Assembly (NCBI GenBank): GCA_950295325.1
Contig: OX485804.1
Coordinates: 35,028,001 to 35,092,000, forward strand
Length of the DNA: 64,000 bases
Direction of reading: 5' to 3'
DNA from: Polytrichum commune
Taxonomy: Eukaryota; Streptophyta; Polytrichopsida; Polytrichales; Polytrichaceae
Under the pieces are notes generated by a model. That model searched no databases, was not told where the DNA came from, and was given only the letters and a program-made list of their open reading frames with translations. The translations under genes and the position numbers were made by a program. Position 1 is the stretch's first letter; each line of letters opens with the position of its first letter. Below, piece by piece: positions 24,246 through 38,267 of the stretch.

Positions 24246-27200
24246 ACATATGTGCCTAGAGTGCATTAAACATTCTAAGTATAATGTTTGATCTAATTAG
24301 GAGGACCTATGTGACCCATGGGGTGAACTTTTTGTTAAAAGTGGGAGCTATGTGCATGCATGACCCTTTGTTAGAATGATCATTATTTAGGTGATCATGG
24401 ATTTTTTATAAGTTCATAAATAAACACAAAGATTCGAAGAACCTGAACACTTGTGCTTCAAGTATTGTTATTTGTATTCTTCATGTAGCCATTATGTTGG
24501 TGATTGTATATTAAAATACAGTGGAAAATGATATGTGTAGAGATTTGACATCATCATGGAGCTATAAAAGCAAGCGTACAACGACAATTTGATCCATAAC
24601 TGGTCAAAAAGTCCAAAATCGCCTAAACAATAGTTATAACCCTTGTATACAAACTTCTATTACCATAAAGAATCACAAACTAGATAATAGTCCCTTGTAA
24701 TTATACCGTAATTTTGAGCTTTTAGAATAGATTGCCTCAACCATGTATAGAAAATACAAATGATTTGAAAAGACATTATTAAGCATCGAAGTACGATACG
24801 GAGAATGACAAGTGTTGGATGATATAAAGTCCTTGTGTAAAACACCTTTGAATGGAGGGGGATGGGGGGAGGGGAGTGATTATGGTTCATTTAAAGCTCT
24901 TTCAAAATTTATACTATCCTATGTATTTGTACAACGGTAGGTGGGACAATAGTAAAAACCCATCCTTGATGTAGGCTTGGAACCCAAACCCTTGTTAAAT
25001 ACCCTTTGTACCCGTGTATGGAATTGTACATGCTATGCTCGGTCTCCCCCCCCCCCCCCCCCCCCACTTCCCGGGCTATATCACTCAAAGAGGGGGAAAA
25101 TCTCCGCTTCGACCTTTATATATTTCACACTTGAATCCGATCTTCAATTTGAAATGACCCTTTGTGATGCTCAATTGCTATTTAAAAGGGACAATTTCCC
25201 ATCCGATCCAATTGCCAAAATTTGTGTGCGGATTTGGAAATGCCCACATTACGGCCACATTCCCACAACAAAAGTAAGCTCACATTTACTTAGTACATGA
25301 AGTTGCAAAAAATAGCTAATACTTGTACACTTGGTTTGTGAAAGATATCCAAAAGCATGGTTAATTATTCCACCTTGCGCCTACAATCTTCTATCCACCT
25401 ATAAAGGCTTCCTTTGATGTAAGATTCGTAAATCTTGGCTTTCAATAACCAAATGATGTAACTAACATGGTGACTTGTACCCACATGGATGTATGTAGTG
25501 TATTGCTCAATAAAAAGACGCAAAAATGTCCATGGAGATCATCATGAAGGATAGAATTTAAACCTTTAAGGACTTTAGTAGGGACTTAATGTATGAAATA
25601 CACACGATTTCTACAAGCCTCAACAAATCTTCAAATTGTTTTTTTTTCAAATTTTGGGGGTTTGAAATCTTCTCAAGTACATTGTCTTATGCGGGCTATC
25701 GTAAGAATAGTATGAATCATATGTGACATCGCTTAAATGACACATGTATTTACATTCAAAGGCAATCATGTTATACATTTGAGCCTTGAATGTTAAAAAC
25801 ATTAAGGTATTCAATTGATTCGAAAGTGCACTCGTATAGGGTCACTTTTGAAAGCTTATTGAAGCCCAATTTCACCAACCTAAACAATGGATCTCACATG
25901 ATAAATTGACCTCCAACACAAACAAAATGAACATTCCACTAATCAAAGATAAATCGTAACAATCCATGCCTCTCTCTAAGAAGAGGAGAATAGAATGATA
26001 TACACACACGCACACAAGCCTACATGATGTTGTGTTAAGTCGTTTCAACATGTAAATTATGTGAAAAAAATGGAAGAAGAAAATGAGAATGTTCTACTAT
26101 TGACATTCGGAATAAAGAGCACATTAACCTTAATTTAGAGTAGCACTTCAACTTGTAAAGTAACCATAATCATTTCATTTAGTTGTGTAATCCAGCCTTG
26201 GTATAGCATTGAATTGTTGATTATTTACAACTTGTTCTTAGTTCCACCAATTTGCTCTTAACATGTTACAGATTTATTGACGCACAATTCTAAATGAGGA
26301 ACATCATAGTTGAACACAAAAATGAAACTTACTAATTATAGAATCAAACCGAATATATCTTAAGTTGTTAAATTGCGATTTGTCTAGTTCCTAAATCATC
26401 ATCATCATGTTGTTATTGTTGTTCCAATTATGTTCATTTAAAGACTTGGATATTCAACTATATGTTGGGAGCCATTTCACATGATGATGAATTTTTAAGT
26501 GTCCAACCATTCAAAGTGGGTTACTCCAAGCTTGTGAGTTGATGGGATTAGCTTGGATTGAGCCATTTTCATGGTTGCACACTAGTCTAAGTATATAGTG
26601 GTTCTTTTGATACCTTCTCAATGCCATGGACATTATATACCAATATTTCACAAAATTGAAGAGCTTGTATGCAACACTCGTAAGATTTAAGCGGCTATAT
26701 AAATAACTACATAGACACTAAGTGCATTTTTGAACAATGGAACCAAATTTTCACTTAGCCCCTTAGCCCCTAGTCTCACACGCCAATGGTCATCTCCAAA
26801 TAATTCATACTCAACTCTTGAGAGTAGGCATACATATTCATTTGTCCCATAGCCTTGCTCAATTAATCCATTATGGGTTCACATATGAGCTTGCAACTAT
26901 AATCAAGGTGAAATGTCACTCATTCACATTACACCCAGGGTTGGCATTGTCTCTCTAGGCATACATATTACATGTGTCCTCAAATAGATGCGGGACAACA
27001 TTTAGCTCCACAAATCTCACATTTGTCTCAAAACAATTTATTTGAATCCAATTATAATATGCCCTCATATTTATTATTATCAACAATTACCTTAAGAAAC
27101 AAAATAAGTTAACAATTGTTCTATCTTTAAGTATGCATGTCCAATGCTCTTAAAAAGATTGGAGTTGTAATACAAATTTTTTGGCCATAGTCTTAGCAAG

Positions 27201-30200
27201 TAGGAGAATACTTGATAAATGATAAATTAGATGAAACAGTATATGAAAGACATTTTATAGTGAGTAGGGCTATAGTATGGGAAAGGTAGCTTCAAGAAGT
27301 TGTTACTACTTGCAGCCCCGAAGGGATAAGAAGACTACCGCTTGAAGATGATGACACTTCTTGTTATATATGCTAAGTCATAGCCATACAAATATAGGCC
27401 ATAGGCAAGAGTGTTGTAGAGTCCAGTGTGATGTTAGAAAGTAGATAGAAATTTAAGTGAGTGACATTGTTGCTTATGATAGGAAAATGGACACGAGTAC
27501 ATAGAGTTGTGATTGAGAAGTTTCGGCTAGAAGAACCAATGATGAACTCAATGTGCAGTGGTATGTGATTTGGAACAAATCTACAAGTTGCAAGTATGAT
27601 CTTGTTTCCGAGTTCAATGATTAAAGTTAATGCGATGTAAAAAAAGTCAGTGGCAGAGCATGAGAGATAAGAGTGTCGACGCTTGATAGACAAGGAGTTG
27701 AAAAGATGCTATAGACTTCACGTAGAAAGACCTTGGTGGAACCAATAGATAAGGAATCTCAATAAGAATTAAGAGTGGAACAAGAACTTCCTCATAGATG
27801 CATTGACTACAACTTGGCCTTAAATGCATTAGAATGCCATAGTCTAAAGTATCGGCACAAGGCCAAAATTACGATCAAGTGAGAGTTAGTGACATTGGAA
27901 GATAATCCATATGAGTGATCGGGTTGCTTCAAGAAGCACGAGAGGGACATTGACAACTTGAGATAGTATGAAAGTAATAGTTTGAGAGGCATGCATAGTG
28001 TTGGAAATACATGAGAATGAGGAATGAAGATATACAGAAACAATGTATGGTAAAAAACTAAGAAACCACAAAAGATTGAAAGTCGTTAGCATGTGAGAGG
28101 TTGACCAAAGAGGAAGGTATTATTATAAATTTGTAAGGGCAATAAGCATAAAATTGAAGTGTTGGGTTATCTATGATAGGACAGCGAATGACGAGCTTGA
28201 AAGGAGGGCAATGACCATGATGACGTTTGGTTGGCAAATAGTCTAGTCCACAAATAACAAACTTTGATATGATTATAACAAGGTTGTTGTTGATTTGAAA
28301 TAGGCTAGGCTAAGCATTGAAGCTAATTAGCTTATGACTAAGTGGCTACAACCTATATACCTATATGTTTGTTGGAGATATTGTAGAATTTGAGCAAGCC
28401 CTTGTGTGTTGTGTGGCAATAAAGATTATGAGATACGTGAAATCTCAATTGAAACTAGATGAAGATAAAAAAAACTGAAGAGATAATCTGATTTGTGCTT
28501 GGATTTAATTACGTATTATTCTAATCAAGGAAAAATTACTAACCCCAGATGGATGAGAGTCCTTTGGAAGATTATGGCCAATACAAAAGACAATTGCCAA
28601 CACAAAGACTATTGTCCACATTATATAATTACCATTTGTGATTCATTCAAGGTGTTCTTGATTACTAACCAATCCTTTTTTTAGATAACTAACAACATAC
28701 CGTCCCCCCTTAATGAGCCTTCCCAATGTGTTTTTCTAGGGTGACCATAAATTTGCAAGCTACCATATAAATAGCATACCAAGTACCAATGTGGTATTTG
28801 GCCATACCTTTGTGGCCCTTTGGTTGTATGGTCTTTGTTGCCCACAATTCGATATCATATAAAAATTCATATGGTCACGGAGGTGACCAAGGACCATCAA
28901 ATTATTATAATATCCAAGGAGCACAACGTAAACAAGCACCAAACATTTTGGTAGTTACTCATGTGATTGTTGGCCACAACAAAATGGTCTTTGACCATGG
29001 CATTGTCGTCTTAGCTTTTGGTGTTTCACAACCACCAACTTTTGTTCCAAAAAGTGGCACTTGAGGTGCAATGGGAATATTTTCAATCCACTCCCCACCA
29101 CGTGCAAAGCGAGAGGGTGTTGAAAGTCGAGTATGAAGACATAAATCTAGATCAACGAGAAGTTTTGACACATATCTCATATCACTTCTATTGAATGTTG
29201 TGGGAGCATTTATCCACTCACAAACATTTCGTATCTAACGAACTAGGATTTTAGCAAACGTGGACAAAGGACTTCTCCATAATTAGTACAGTAGTGTATT
29301 TGAGAGTAATTTTTGCATAGTTGAAACATGCACATTACAAAACTTGTTTTTGGAAGAAAGAGACTAGAAGAATGTGACGAAAACCCCAAATGTACATACA
29401 TTGAGAAGCAATATGGTCAAACAATTCCCATAAATATGTATTTTTCTCAAAAATTATAATGTTCATGCAACAAACATGCACTACAATAAGAGATACAATC
29501 CGGTTCTAGAATCAGTTGCAGTCATTTCTATCATAGGGTCCGCCAATAAAAACGCACTTACAAAATTTCATTATGTACAAATTTCATGCATACATCTAGA
29601 TTTACTTTGAATGTAGTTAATGTCTTAAATTATAACCATATGGTGTTGCTAGTGAAAGTGGCAAGACATCCTTCATAGAATATTTTTCCAAGGATCATGT
29701 GTGCACTTCATGACTGCCAATTCTCCATGTATTAGGGGATTTTTATTTTTATTTTTTATTTTTTTGGTATATAAAGTGTTGCCAAACTTGACATGCTTGT
29801 GTGGTGTTTGGGATCTTGGTTAAATAACTTGACAATTTAATTGGAGGGCATATGGGAAGGTGGGGTGGTTGTTTGTTTGATTTGGTGGGTGATTGTTAGC
29901 TTTGGTATGTGGCATAGGGGGGTGGCCAACAAAACAAAGACACACAACTAGGTACAATTTAATGTAAGAATCACCAACTTCGTGAAAACTCCAAACTTCA
30001 TTCTTCCAACTTAAATTTGACAAAGTTAGGTTTGTGATTATGTTATCTGAAGTAACATGAGCAAAATATGGTTTGACTTGTGTTCAAAAGGAACTAGAGC
30101 AAGTAGCACATGCACATATATCCAAGAACGTCAAATGAATCGAAATAAAAATTATGAATAAAAATATAGCAAACACATATCTACATGCTCCTAGAACCTT

Positions 30201-31433
30201 ACCACTAAAGTCATTCGTTTATTGAACTGCCTCCAACAGTTGTTGACAGTTGTCATCTTCCTCTCCCGAACATCCAAAACACCCTAAACACAAAGTGCGA
30301 GCAACAAGCGTAGACGCAAACATTGCAACATACTTTGAAACTTGCATAGCGAGAAAGTGAAAAATGGGAGCAAGCTGCACCACCACTCCTAGGCTCAAAA
30401 TTGAAACCCTAAACCGATTTGAAAATGGACCAATAATTCTAGCCCATGGGCAAAATTTTCCCTCCCGCGCCTCCCACACCAATGATATGCTTTTAGTGAT
30501 GATTTCATCATAGTATAATGTATTATTTCTCATATGTCTACTAGAAGGACTAGGGATAATCTCATCCTAATATTAATTTTTTTCCCTCCCATGATTTTAT
30601 TCATATTAATTTATATCTACTACTGAAAAGAATGAGGGCTTTTCCAATACCCTATTTAACATATAATGATGTTTCAAACATTAATTGAAGGCTATGGTAG
30701 ATCCAAGTCTTATATAAACTTTTCCTCCAATGAATAGAATGAACCCTATAGTTTATAGGCCACAACAAACCACATACCACTCAAATATAGATGTCCTAAT
30801 AAGGAAAAAATAACTAAATAAGGACCGTCTACCCAATGTGATAATTCACTCTCTCCCCTATAGGCTTTCAACAACACTGACCACATTATTGAGGGCCTCG
30901 TAGTAAAAAGTCAAGACATTAAAGTGATATCCTACTAGGTGTTGAAATAGCAACCTAAATTTTAGACTATGGTAGACATATCCATTACCAATAACCACCC
31001 CAATCTTATTGTAGAGTTCCCTAAAGTTATGAAGTCCAACACATGTAGCCATCATTCTCTAATTTGGAATGTTAAGAATAAGGAGTGCCCAAGTGAGAGA
31101 GAAGTTATAGTTGTTGAGGAGTTCAACTCGATAGATAAAGTAAGTTAAAAAGGCACTGGGACGCATGTTGTACTTAAGTTTTCGTCCACCAATGATCAAA
31201 AAACGGGTTGACCTATATTGTGAATATGAATTGGGGAGAGGATCTTGCCTAAGAAATTGTGGTTTTTTGGTTGAATTGTCGATTTTCAACCATGTAAGAA
31301 ATCTCTCATGTTTCTGACACATGTACCACACCTTTGTGAAATTGGATATGTCTACCTTACTACACATGCAAATGGCCATGCAGATATGATAGGCCACACA
31401 AAGATGTTTCTACAGTATAAAGTAAAGTTATAT

Positions 31434-31436
<3 letters not shown>

Positions 31437-31478
<42 letters not shown>
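31437..31478. repeat. (AG)n microsatellite
   Basis: About 21 uninterrupted AG dinucleotides. They create RERERE/SLSLSL artefact frames on the two strands. Confidence 0.95.
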
Positions 31479-31480
<2 letters not shown>

Positions 31481-32559
31481 ACTTGGCATTGCAATTTGTA
31501 GTAAGTCAATGCTTAAATGCATGGGGCCAATTGCATCAATTTCCAAACCTTTGTTGGAGATACTCCTTTCACAAGATGTTTAATTTAAGCAACGATGCAA
31601 CTATGAACCGTTGGGATTGAGCCAAAGACCTAATTCATACATTCTACACCGTTGAGAAAATTAAAATTTGAGTGCCCAAAATCCGAACTGATCTCCATGG
31701 ATTGCTTCAATCATGTGGTTCTTGTAAACTTCTCCTTTCAAACTCTTACCTAATAATGAATGGATATTTCCTCTACCACAAATAAAATTTCAAATGAGAT
31801 TTAATCCTCAACCATACATTTCTTTCTAGCATTCTAGTTGTTCCATGCAAAAGATCATGACCAATCCCCATATGGTTCAATCATGTTGAAATTATGGTTA
31901 TAGCTTCAAAACACATTTGCTTCATCATGTAGGAATTATGCTTTAGAATTTGAACTCTTTCAAGTACACTAGATAAAAAAATCGACTCATATGCATGGCT
32001 TTGACTACTTAAAAATAGTCCCAGGCATGTAGGGGTTCACTTAGAGACGCCATGATGCAATCAAAGAAGGAAGAACCGGAGACCTAACTTTAAGCCTGCA
32101 AGTGCATGTGGATTCAAGCCATGCCTTAGATTTTTGAGATTTTTCTTTTCGTTTTTGCATGAGAGTATGAGTCAAGATTCCGAGATTTTTATGCATGGCT
32201 TCCCCTTCGACTTGGACTGCTTCATTGCCGAGTCACACACTGTAGCTAGACTAGCGGTAAGAAGTGTTTGGGGGTAAGTTCTAAAGACTAGAGGAGCTAT
32301 GCAACGTGCCGGAAGCTTCGCCACTAATTCAAGGAAGATGTGTGTGTAATAACGTAGGTGTGTGGGTGTGATTTGGTTACTTTTTTTTTTGTAATTGGAC
32401 ACCCTAATATTTGATCGATGTGTGGCTCGTAACATTACTCGGTTGATGAGTTCCGTTCGATTGTCTTGACGACTTCAAGTTTAATCTGGAGCTCTGGAAT
32501 CCCGACATCTGGAGTTTTTTATTCTCGGATCTACTGTTGGGTCCATGAACACGCCTCGT

Positions 32560-32935
32560 CAACTAAGAGATGTTATGTTGGGTGCAGATCGAAGAACGGA
32601 CGTTAGAAGGACACACGTTTCAGTCAGATCGAACTATGTCGTCTTTAGATCTTAGGTAACTACCCCACACTCGATGGCGGAACACAATTGGGCAAACCTA
32701 TGTGTTCAATGAAGGAATCGAGAAACGTTGCGTTGCTTCCGATAACCGTAGCTAAATATATAAAAAAATCCGATTTTTTTCGATCCAATTTTTGTTGAGC
32801 TTCATCGTGGGTTTGCTAACGCAACGCAAGATTTTTTGTGTAAATATGATCATTAGAAGTTGGAGAACACAAAGAAATAACTGATTTAAAACCCACATGA
32901 ACTTTGAGTATAACATCACAATGATTTGAACACCT
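32560..32935 (-). repeat. Dispersed repeat family, copy E (-)
   Basis: This is the reverse orientation of the family. It shares CCCACACTCGAT, ACACAATTGGG, TTTGCTAACGCAACGCA and TTAGAAGTTGGAGAACA with the copy at 51190-51560, in the same order. Confidence 0.5.
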
Positions 32936-34358
32936 ATGAGTGGTATGCGGTTAGTTGTGGATCCAAGTAAATATATTCATTCAAAAGAGATCGACCAACG
33001 ATCCAACGGTCCAAATTGTCCAACGAGTGCCCACAAATACGGGCACATACCATAGATGTTGAGGGTTTGGGTTGCTAATACCGCAACTCTCTGGCAACTT
33101 GAGCATAAAATAATTAATTTTAAAGGTGCCTAAATTTTTGGGAAATTAATTTCGTTGAGTGTCCCCCTCCCCCCCCCCCCCCAAAAAAAAAAACATTCAA
33201 AGAGTGCCTAAAATCACAACAATCTCTCACAAACATCATAGCAACATAGTCTCTCACAAAGACCACTCCGTAACTCTCACACAAAGCAAAATATGTTGCC
33301 AAGCAAAACCTTGACATACAAGTGAAAGACAAACTTTAGGATAAGGAATGTTGGTTAAGGGAAGTGTTTAGGTTAATCGTATCCACCATAAACAAAATTA
33401 GAAAAACCATTTATGAACTATAGAAACGATATGAACAAATATCTAGCTTCTTTAAATTTAATTTTTGAATATGCCCAATTTATTATTTTTAGGCTACCTA
33501 CCTTACTTTCGCACTTTAATTAATTATTAGGCAGAAAGGTGCCCAAGCTGCTTGAGAGCTACGATATACAAAGTCCTTCACGAGGTTTGTAGGAATGTAT
33601 TTTATTCAAAGACAATAAGATATGGCTTATGGTAAAGTGCTTTGAGACTAAACCAAATGCTTTTTCTTGAATGGTCACCAATCTAAGAAGTTCTTAGATT
33701 TGCGGTCAAATGAAGAGGCTTGTTACATTTTAGAAGATGTTGACCACCTTTAAAACCAATGTTTGTTTTAGGTTTACGTTTGTCAACACCTTTAGTGAAA
33801 GGCTTTTGATGTTTTCATGACTTAAAAAACGCCATGGTTAGGGTTAAAAAGTTTGGCCTAAACGGTCAGCCTAACAACGTTTATGGCAGTCAATGTCACT
33901 TACATTTGAAATTATGCAATGCTAGAACTTCTTACCATAGGTTTCATTTTTTTACCAACAAAGATAAAATAGATTGCTTGGACATTATATTTCATGAGTA
34001 GCTTTACTAGGTTAATTTTTCTTTTTGTCAAAGCATGAAGTTGTAGAACCATACGTAACTTGGAATAGTTAGTGACACTATATAGCGTAGCATGTTTAGG
34101 GAACTTAACAAAACCTCAGGTAAGCTAGATTCAATCTTATTGCATATGAATTCAATCCGATATTCTTGTTGTAATGGTTTAATAGTCATCATCTAATGTA
34201 AGTATCCCTAATTCAGTCCCTCGCCTTAAATGGACAACAAATTAAGATATTCATACAAGCTTGAAGAATTATGAGGAAAATGGCTATGGAAATGATCACA
34301 TATGCTCATTGTCTCACACCGATCTTTGATTTCATATCCAAGGATAAGGTTGTGCATG
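32936..34358. other. Gene-free AT-rich spacer
   Basis: Nothing recognisable apart from a C/A homopolymer junction at about 33164-33192. Confidence 0.5.
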
Positions 34359-34680
34359 CACTAGTAGAACACGATGCCCAAAAAAACAGTGGCTGCAGTT
34401 CTTTTGACCAACCTGATCTGCAGTCACTAAACAACTACAAATTTATCTTTTTTCAGTTTGCGACTGCTATTTTTAAAACTTTGGGGTGTGTCATATACCG
34501 TTGGAAAGGTATTTTCAAGACCTTTCCAACGGTATATCACACGCCCCAAAGTTTTAAAAATAGTAGTCGGTAAGCCAGAAAAACAAATATGTAGTTGTTT
34601 AGTGACTGCAGATCAGGCTGGTCAAAAGAACCAAAGCTGATTTCGGCTGTGGTTATTTTTGGCAAAGTTATCTACTAGTG
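34359..34680. mobile_element. CACTA-type MITE that is one long hairpin
   Basis: The 322-bp unit starts CACTAGTAGA and ends with its inverted copy TCTACTAGTG. Almost the whole element is self-complementary. The central arms, 34461-34510 and 34520-34569, match at about 47 of 50 positions around a 9-base loop. The outer parts (CTGATCTGCAGTCACTAAACA on the left) also pair. CACTA ends fit the En/Spm (CMC) superfamily. Flanking triplets are ATG and ATA, an imperfect 3-bp duplication. It has no coding content. Confidence 0.8.
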
Positions 34681-35154
34681 ATAATTCAAAGTGTCTGTTT
34701 TAGGCCCACTTACCTCAGGGATGGTTCTTTAAAGAGCTACATGTTGCTATGTTGATTTTTTATATTTTTTGATTTTTGTTTCTTAACATTGTGAATGTTC
34801 ACAACACCTACCAAGGAAGGGGGGGGGGGATTGTCATATACGTGTGTACGTCTCATTCATCCAATGTAAAAACTTCACCCCAATAGGTTTGTTGTTGGTT
34901 CATCTCAAATGAACTCAAGTACACTAATTAGGGTCTTTATAGCTTTAAAATCATGGTTTCAAATCAACAATTTTTCCTCCTTCTCCATGTTGCATATTAT
35001 CTAAGGTCTTTTATGATGGATGAATGAGAGGTACACTTGTATATGATTATTCCCTCTCTCCCCTAGGGGGAGGTAGAGGATGAAAACAACGATTATTATT
35101 TTAGGGGCCGTGTATTACTATGTAAAAACGATTTCAGCCCTAAGTTGAAGCCAT

Positions 35155-35540
35155 AGTCCCCGAATTAATCTAATGAACTTAAACCATGATGAATCAACAA
35201 CCAAACCAAACATATGGGCAAATCTTGTTTTTTCACTATTAACCCTTTTGTTAGTGTTAAGTACACACTGACTTAGCAAGGGCAGAAAAACAAAGACTCT
35301 TGTTATTCAACCTTGGTTCGCCTGTTACTTCAAAAAAGCGGGAAGCCAAAGACCCTCAATTAATCTAATGAACTTAAATTAGGATGTAACAACAACCGGC
35401 TCATATTAAGGCAAGATTTTACTATTGTTACCCCTTTGATTGGTGTTAGGTAATAAATTGACTTAGTAGGGGCGGAAAAACGAAGCCTCCTTGTTATTTA
35501 CCGTAGTTACTCTAACTTTTAAAAAGCGGGAGTGCAAAAT
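35155..35540. repeat. Two-copy tandem duplication, period about 193 bp
   Basis: Both units contain TTAATCTAATGAACTTAAA, a (T)GTTAGTGTTAAG/TGGTGTTAGGTAA block, GACTTAG...GGGC(A/G)GAAAAAC and AAAAAGCGGGA in the same order. Divergence is considerable. Non-coding. Confidence 0.65.
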
Positions 35541-36014
35541 TTTGGATCCTTAGTTGCAGGTTTTCGGGCTCATGCAGCACAAAATCGATTTAAGGGACAA
35601 GACACCAGTTAGTACTTAGGGCCTTAAGTACATGCATTGCAGATTTCCTGAGTCTTAAAGACATGCAATTATATGAGTTATTTATATGTAAAGGAACAGC
35701 CCGCATGCATCCACACCGGCTATTTTTCTGGCTTTTATTGATTTTTTACTTTTTATATTTAAATTTATGGAGAGAAAGGCTAAAATGTGGGTATTTTTGT
35801 GAGAAGTTCTCATTCAGAAAGGAGTTCTTTTCCATATTTTAGCTTGAAGTGGCTACAATTGCATTTTAGTTTTCCAACTTATGTAGCGAACATGACATTC
35901 AAAATGGAGTGAAGTTGGGCGATAATGGAAAGAACGGGGTTGAAATTTTAGCTATGTATTGAGAATAATTGTAGCACACTGGTGAAGTCGCTTCTAAAGA
36001 CTAATTTTCTCTGA

Positions 36015-36190
36015 GTTCGTGTCTCCGTTGCATTTGTCATTGGTTGTAGTTGAATACCTCAGGGACCATGATACACTAACTTCCAACACTAGGAATTTTT
36101 TTTCTTCCCTTAGTCCATGTATCCGCTGCATTTGTCATTAGTTGTAGATGAATACCACCATGGACCAAGATACACAATTTTCCAACAGTG
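36015..36190. repeat. Short tandem duplication, period about 99 bp
   Basis: GCATTTGTCATTGGTTGTAG at about 36030 recurs as GCATTTGTCATTAGTTGTAG at about 36128. Both are followed by GAATACC...GGACCA.GATACAC and CCAACA. Non-coding. Confidence 0.7.
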
Positions 36191-36789
36191 AGACATGTGA
36201 CCAATGACCACAATGTGGGATACTATCAAAGGCATGAAAATCCCAGGCTCAAGCTTCATGGTTCACAAGGCCCAAAAACCATGTGCCACAATCAAATTAA
36301 AAATCAATCCTCAAAGCACAACGTGGAAGTTACTCAAGAAGGTTCAAGGCATAACACATCAACGTATGAAGTCATAATGAATCAGGCATGTGTTGTGCAC
36401 TCTCTAGTTCCAACTTCCTACTACCACAAATTCTACCTCAATTCATAACTCCTGCAACCCAAGACATCAAGCAATTTGTACCTTAGAGATTGGACTACAC
36501 ACTTACAACTTCAATGCTTGGACCCATTACTCATAGTTAGCCCAACATAAACACAACCAAGTACCCAAACATCAATCTAGAAAGCAATGAACACAACAAA
36601 ATCACAAGAAGACTTTAAAAATAATGCCATAGCCCTCTACGGTCCTTGAGGTAAACACCTACAACGATGCAACATCATAGATCACTGGTGGTTCATCCTA
36701 GGGAATTCTAGAACACGAGCCACATGACATGACATATCAAAATTGCACTTCGATGGAACTTGCAACACAATTTTAATTGTTTGGTTGCC

Positions 36790-38240
36790 TCATATATGAA
36801 TGCCATTCATCACAAACTTTGTCAAATGGGAAATCCTCCAATGTGTAGAAACACTACAGTAGTTGTAAACACCCACACATGCGGGAAGATGTTTGCTCAA
36901 GTCGTTGCGAAGCCGTAATTTTGAGAATGCCACCATGGAGAAGGTTTTTCTATCTTCCACATAACCAAGTACATGGACAGTGGCAAGTTCCACCACCCTA
37001 AACCATTCCCTGAAATGTTTCTTGAGGACCATGCTCATAAACCATGTCCGCCACAATTTTGTGAGAGGGCTCAAAGTGATGGGTTTTTGAAGGGCATCAG
37101 TTGCATTGGCTTTCATTGCCCCTTTCAATTGGTTGCATTCGTGATTCAAGGTGTTGAGGTCCAATACATGAGGTGAATACACATCATCTACTCTTCTCTC
37201 CTAGTAGTAATGGTTCTTGAAAGTTGTGAAGTGGTCCTCCAAAAACTCATATGCATGGGGTTGCACTTTGTGTTGGGGGTACACCACCCCCAATGCATCC
37301 ATTAGACTCAATGTCAGGAAATGGCTTGAAAATATATATGATTAGACTTGCCGCAACAACCTGCAATACCACAAAGTTCAACAAGCCCACAATTAAACCA
37401 CAACCACCTAAAAAATACCAACAATTGAAGTACGAATACATATGATGAAGGGGCATGTGTTTATTTTGGCAAAGAGACTTCACCTCATCTATGATTGTGG
37501 CGAGGGCTTCACATGAAACTTGTTGGGGTCTACCAAGGGTGTCATACACTACAATAGGGTAAGTGTGTTGTTTGCAATTGAATGTCAAATGCATGGCGGT
37601 TTCATTCAAATACAACACCGAGGCCTCCCACACCATGGTTTGCAAGTAAAAACACAATGTGTGGAATTGCCCTTGACACACCTTAATGGCTCCAAGGAAG
37701 TCACATATGAAAATATATCGTTGTTGGGAAATTTTCACAAGGTAGTGCACCGTCTTAACCAAAAGTAAAAGACATGAAAGTGCAATGGAAATAGACACGT
37801 CCACAAGCAAAGGGAAGTTAGCCTTTGCCACTTTCCGTGATGAGTGCGTGGCGGTGGCATTGTTACCATCTTCTTGCATTTTCTAAATCAAGGTCCATTA
37901 TTCGCTCATCACACATTTTACATGCGAAACCATGCTTAGCCACCATATTTTTACATCCCTAATAATCTTGAAACCCTTTGTCTCCATAGCCTCCATAAGC
38001 TTTGTATACTCGGTATGTCATTTGGGGCTTCAAGTAAAGTATTTGTGCAACATATGGAGCAAGTTCTTAATTCTCTAAATGGTTGGCAAATGAGACAATT
38101 CCTTCACGGCAAGGTTGGTCTTGTGGCTTACATAGTGCATCCATTGCATGTGAGGAACATAACAATGAGATGGTGTGAGTTCAGTCTGATTTGAATCTTC
38201 TGGCGCAACTTCTTGAACATCTCATTGTTATATTTGGCGG
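36790..38240 (-). pseudogene. hAT-like transposase relic with multiple stops and a frameshift
   Basis: The minus-strand translation from about 38239 reads through SHCYVPHMQWMHYVSHKTNLAVKELSHLP, then MEAMETKGFKII and MVSHVKCVMSE, despite in-frame stops. It continues into the open frame 37879-37247 (SQQRYIFICDFLGAIKVCQ). After a frame change it ends in 37182-36790 with VELATVHVLGYVEDRKTFS and KLRLRNDLSKHL, which resembles the C-terminal dimerisation region of hAT transposases. The order of blocks fits a hAT-like transposase lacking its N-terminal BED finger. Five internal stops lie between about 37870 and 38120. A Harbinger-like MITE begins 28 bases beyond the upstream edge. Family assignment rests on remembered block patterns. 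Confidence 0.6.
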
Positions 38241-38267
38241 GCCCATAGAACGAGAGCTGAATAATGA

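Larger units (their letters stand above)
22386..32555. other. Ten-kilobase gene-free interval
   Basis: No frame has recognisable domains. The longest are 112 codons (31059-31397, minus), 106 (27373-27693, minus) and 104 (30219-30533, minus), and none has family motifs. A small 15-bp perfect inverted repeat pair (AGAGGGCTCTCTATT) bounds 24103-24245 and may be a tiny MITE. A poly-C tract is at about 25047-25065 and an (AG)n tract at 31437-31478. The rest looks like unrecognised, heavily decayed repeats. Confidence 0.5.

Noticed and set aside
27373-28092. Cluster of minus-strand frames that could be a degraded retroelement
   Set aside because: No reverse transcriptase, integrase or gag motif could be read in any frame.
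31308-31583. Frames with RERERE or SLSLSL tracts
   Set aside because: They are translations of the (AG)n microsatellite at 31437-31478.
37247-37879. 210-codon minus-strand frame as a host membrane protein
   Set aside because: It is in frame with upstream transposase-like sequence containing stops and is followed by a frameshifted hAT-type C-terminal block, so it is part of a relic.
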